Shown: piece by piece, positions 5,795 to 6,605 of the stretch
How the letters are laid out: each line of letters begins with the position of its first letter
Numbering within the stretch: the first letter of the stretch is position 1
NCBI GenBank assembly: GCA_958420075.1
Contig: CATZIM010000103.1
Location: 1 to 6,605, forward strand
Source: an uncultured Clostridia bacterium
GTDB lineage: Bacteria > Bacillota > Clostridia > Lachnospirales > Anaerotignaceae
Direction of reading: 5' to 3'
Length of the DNA: 6,605 nucleotides
Notes under the pieces: model-generated
Told to the model about the DNA's origin: nothing
The model's input: the letters and a program-made list of their open reading frames with translations, nothing else
The model's database searches: none
Program-made: the position numbers and the translations under genes

Positions 5795-6605
5795 TTAATT
5801 ATGAATTTTATAGCTGTTTAACCATTTTGCAGTAGCCGCACTGGAATGATCAATAATTTCACTGTATCCAAGATCCATCTGTCCAATAACCTCCATATCT
5901 TCATCTGAAAGTTCAAAATCCCAAATATCCAGATTTTCTTCAATGCGATTTTTATGAACAGATTTTGGAATCACAACGACACCTCTTTGAATATGCCATC
6001 TAAGAATAACCTGAGCTACCGTTTTTCCATATTTCTTTCCGATTTCTGTAAGTATAGGATTATTAAAAATATCTTTTTGCCCTTCTGCCAAAGGTCCCCA
6101 TGCTTCGATTTGCACACCAAGTTCCCGCATATTTTCTATTGCTGTTTTCTGTTGGAAAAACGGATGACACTCCACTTGGTTTACCATTGGCGCTATTCTT
6201 GCATTGATACACAAATCTGTTAATCTTTCCGGATAAAAATTGCAAACACCGATTGCTCTTATTTTCCCTGCATCATATAATTCTTCCATCACCCTCCATG
6301 AGCCATAGTAATCATTCATTGGCTGATGAATCAAATACAGATCCATATAGTCCAGCCCCAAATTGTTAAGCGATGTTTGAAATGCTTTTTTTGCATTCTC
6401 ATAACCCGCATCCTGCATCCACAACTTTGTTGTGACAAATATTTCTTCGCGTGGAATGCCACTTTTCTCAATGGCTCTTCCAACCGCTTTTTCATTCATG
6501 TAAGCAGCTGCCGTATCGATCAGCCGATAGCCTGCTTTTAATGCTTCTGTTACTACCTTTTCACATTGTGCAGCATCAGCGATCTGAAAAACTCCAAATC
6601 CTTCC
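5795..6605 (-). CDS. Aldo/keto reductase, 2,5-diketo-D-gluconate reductase-like (N-terminus cut by window)
   Basis: A cytoplasmic NAD(P)H-dependent oxidoreductase that reduces aldehydes and ketones. The frame stays open to the window edge, so the start and probably 10-20 residues lie outside; the internal ATG at 6499 is not the true start. In the 269 visible residues the catalytic tetrad is complete: Asp30 and Tyr35 in [11 protein letters not shown], Lys60 in TTKLW and His93 in LIHQP. Further landmarks are [22 protein letters not shown], the cofactor segment [16 protein letters not shown], which is typical of NADPH binding, and a C-terminal [10 protein letters not shown] methionine follows the catalytic Tyr, where many relatives have glycine (YGNE). 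This pattern fits the AKR5-type bacterial reductases; the physiological substrate cannot be told. It shares direction with kdpD, but 625 bases separate them and no functional link is apparent. Confidence 0.95.
   Translation of the reverse strand, partial: EGFGVFQIADAAQCEKVVTEALKAGYRLIDTAAAYMNEKAVGRAIEKSGIPREEIFVTTKLWMQDAGYENAKKAFQTSLNNLGLDYMDLYLIHQPMNDYYGSWRVMEELYDAGKIRAIGVCNFYPERLTDLCINARIAPMVNQVECHPFFQQKTAIENMRELGVQIEAWGPLAEGQKDIFNNPILTEIGKKYGKTVAQVILRWHIQRGVVVIPKSVHKNRIEENLDIWDFELSDEDMEVIGQMDLGYSEIIDHSSAATAKWLNSYKIHN

Overview
The window reads as a stretch of a low-to-moderate GC Bacillota chromosome, most likely a clostridial (gut-type) anaerobe. The grounds are strong AAGGAGG-type ribosome binding sites in front of the transporter genes, AT-rich spacers, and firmicute-like KdpD and KdpA sequences. 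All real genes lie on the minus strand, so transcription runs from high to low coordinates. The genus cannot be fixed from the sequence alone.

Layout in the direction of transcription: (1) 6605-5795, an aldo/keto reductase cut by the window edge at its N-terminus. (2) 5794-5170, about 625 bases of AT-rich DNA with no convincing gene but several short dyads and a repeated motif. (3) 5169-2473, kdpD, a full-length sensor histidine kinase of 898 residues. (4) 2458-2424, a strong hairpin terminator. (5) 2407-2378, a candidate promoter. (6) 2289-2191, an unrecognised 32-residue single-span membrane peptide. (7) 2162-2085, kdpF of 25 residues, too short for ordinary gene callers. (8) 2063-318, kdpA, interrupted after codon 20 by an in-frame TAG. 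(9) 302-1, the start of kdpB, cut by the window edge.

Together these are the sensor and most of the structural genes of the high-affinity Kdp potassium pump. KdpA is the potassium-selective membrane subunit, KdpB the P-type ATPase and KdpF a small stabilising peptide; KdpC should lie beyond base 1. KdpD senses potassium limitation and normally phosphorylates KdpE. No kdpE is present next to kdpD on either side in this window, so it must lie elsewhere or the system uses another regulator.

The most striking point is kdpA. A well-placed start with a good ribosome binding site leads through the first membrane helix into a TAG codon. The frame then stays open for the other 560 codons with all four potassium-filter segments intact. 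This is a recent nonsense mutation, a sequence error, or a pump whose first helix is made separately or by readthrough. Also worth a second look are the extra 32-residue membrane peptide ahead of kdpF, a near-match in KdpD to the reported cyclic di-AMP binding motif, and a repeated palindromic motif upstream of kdpD.
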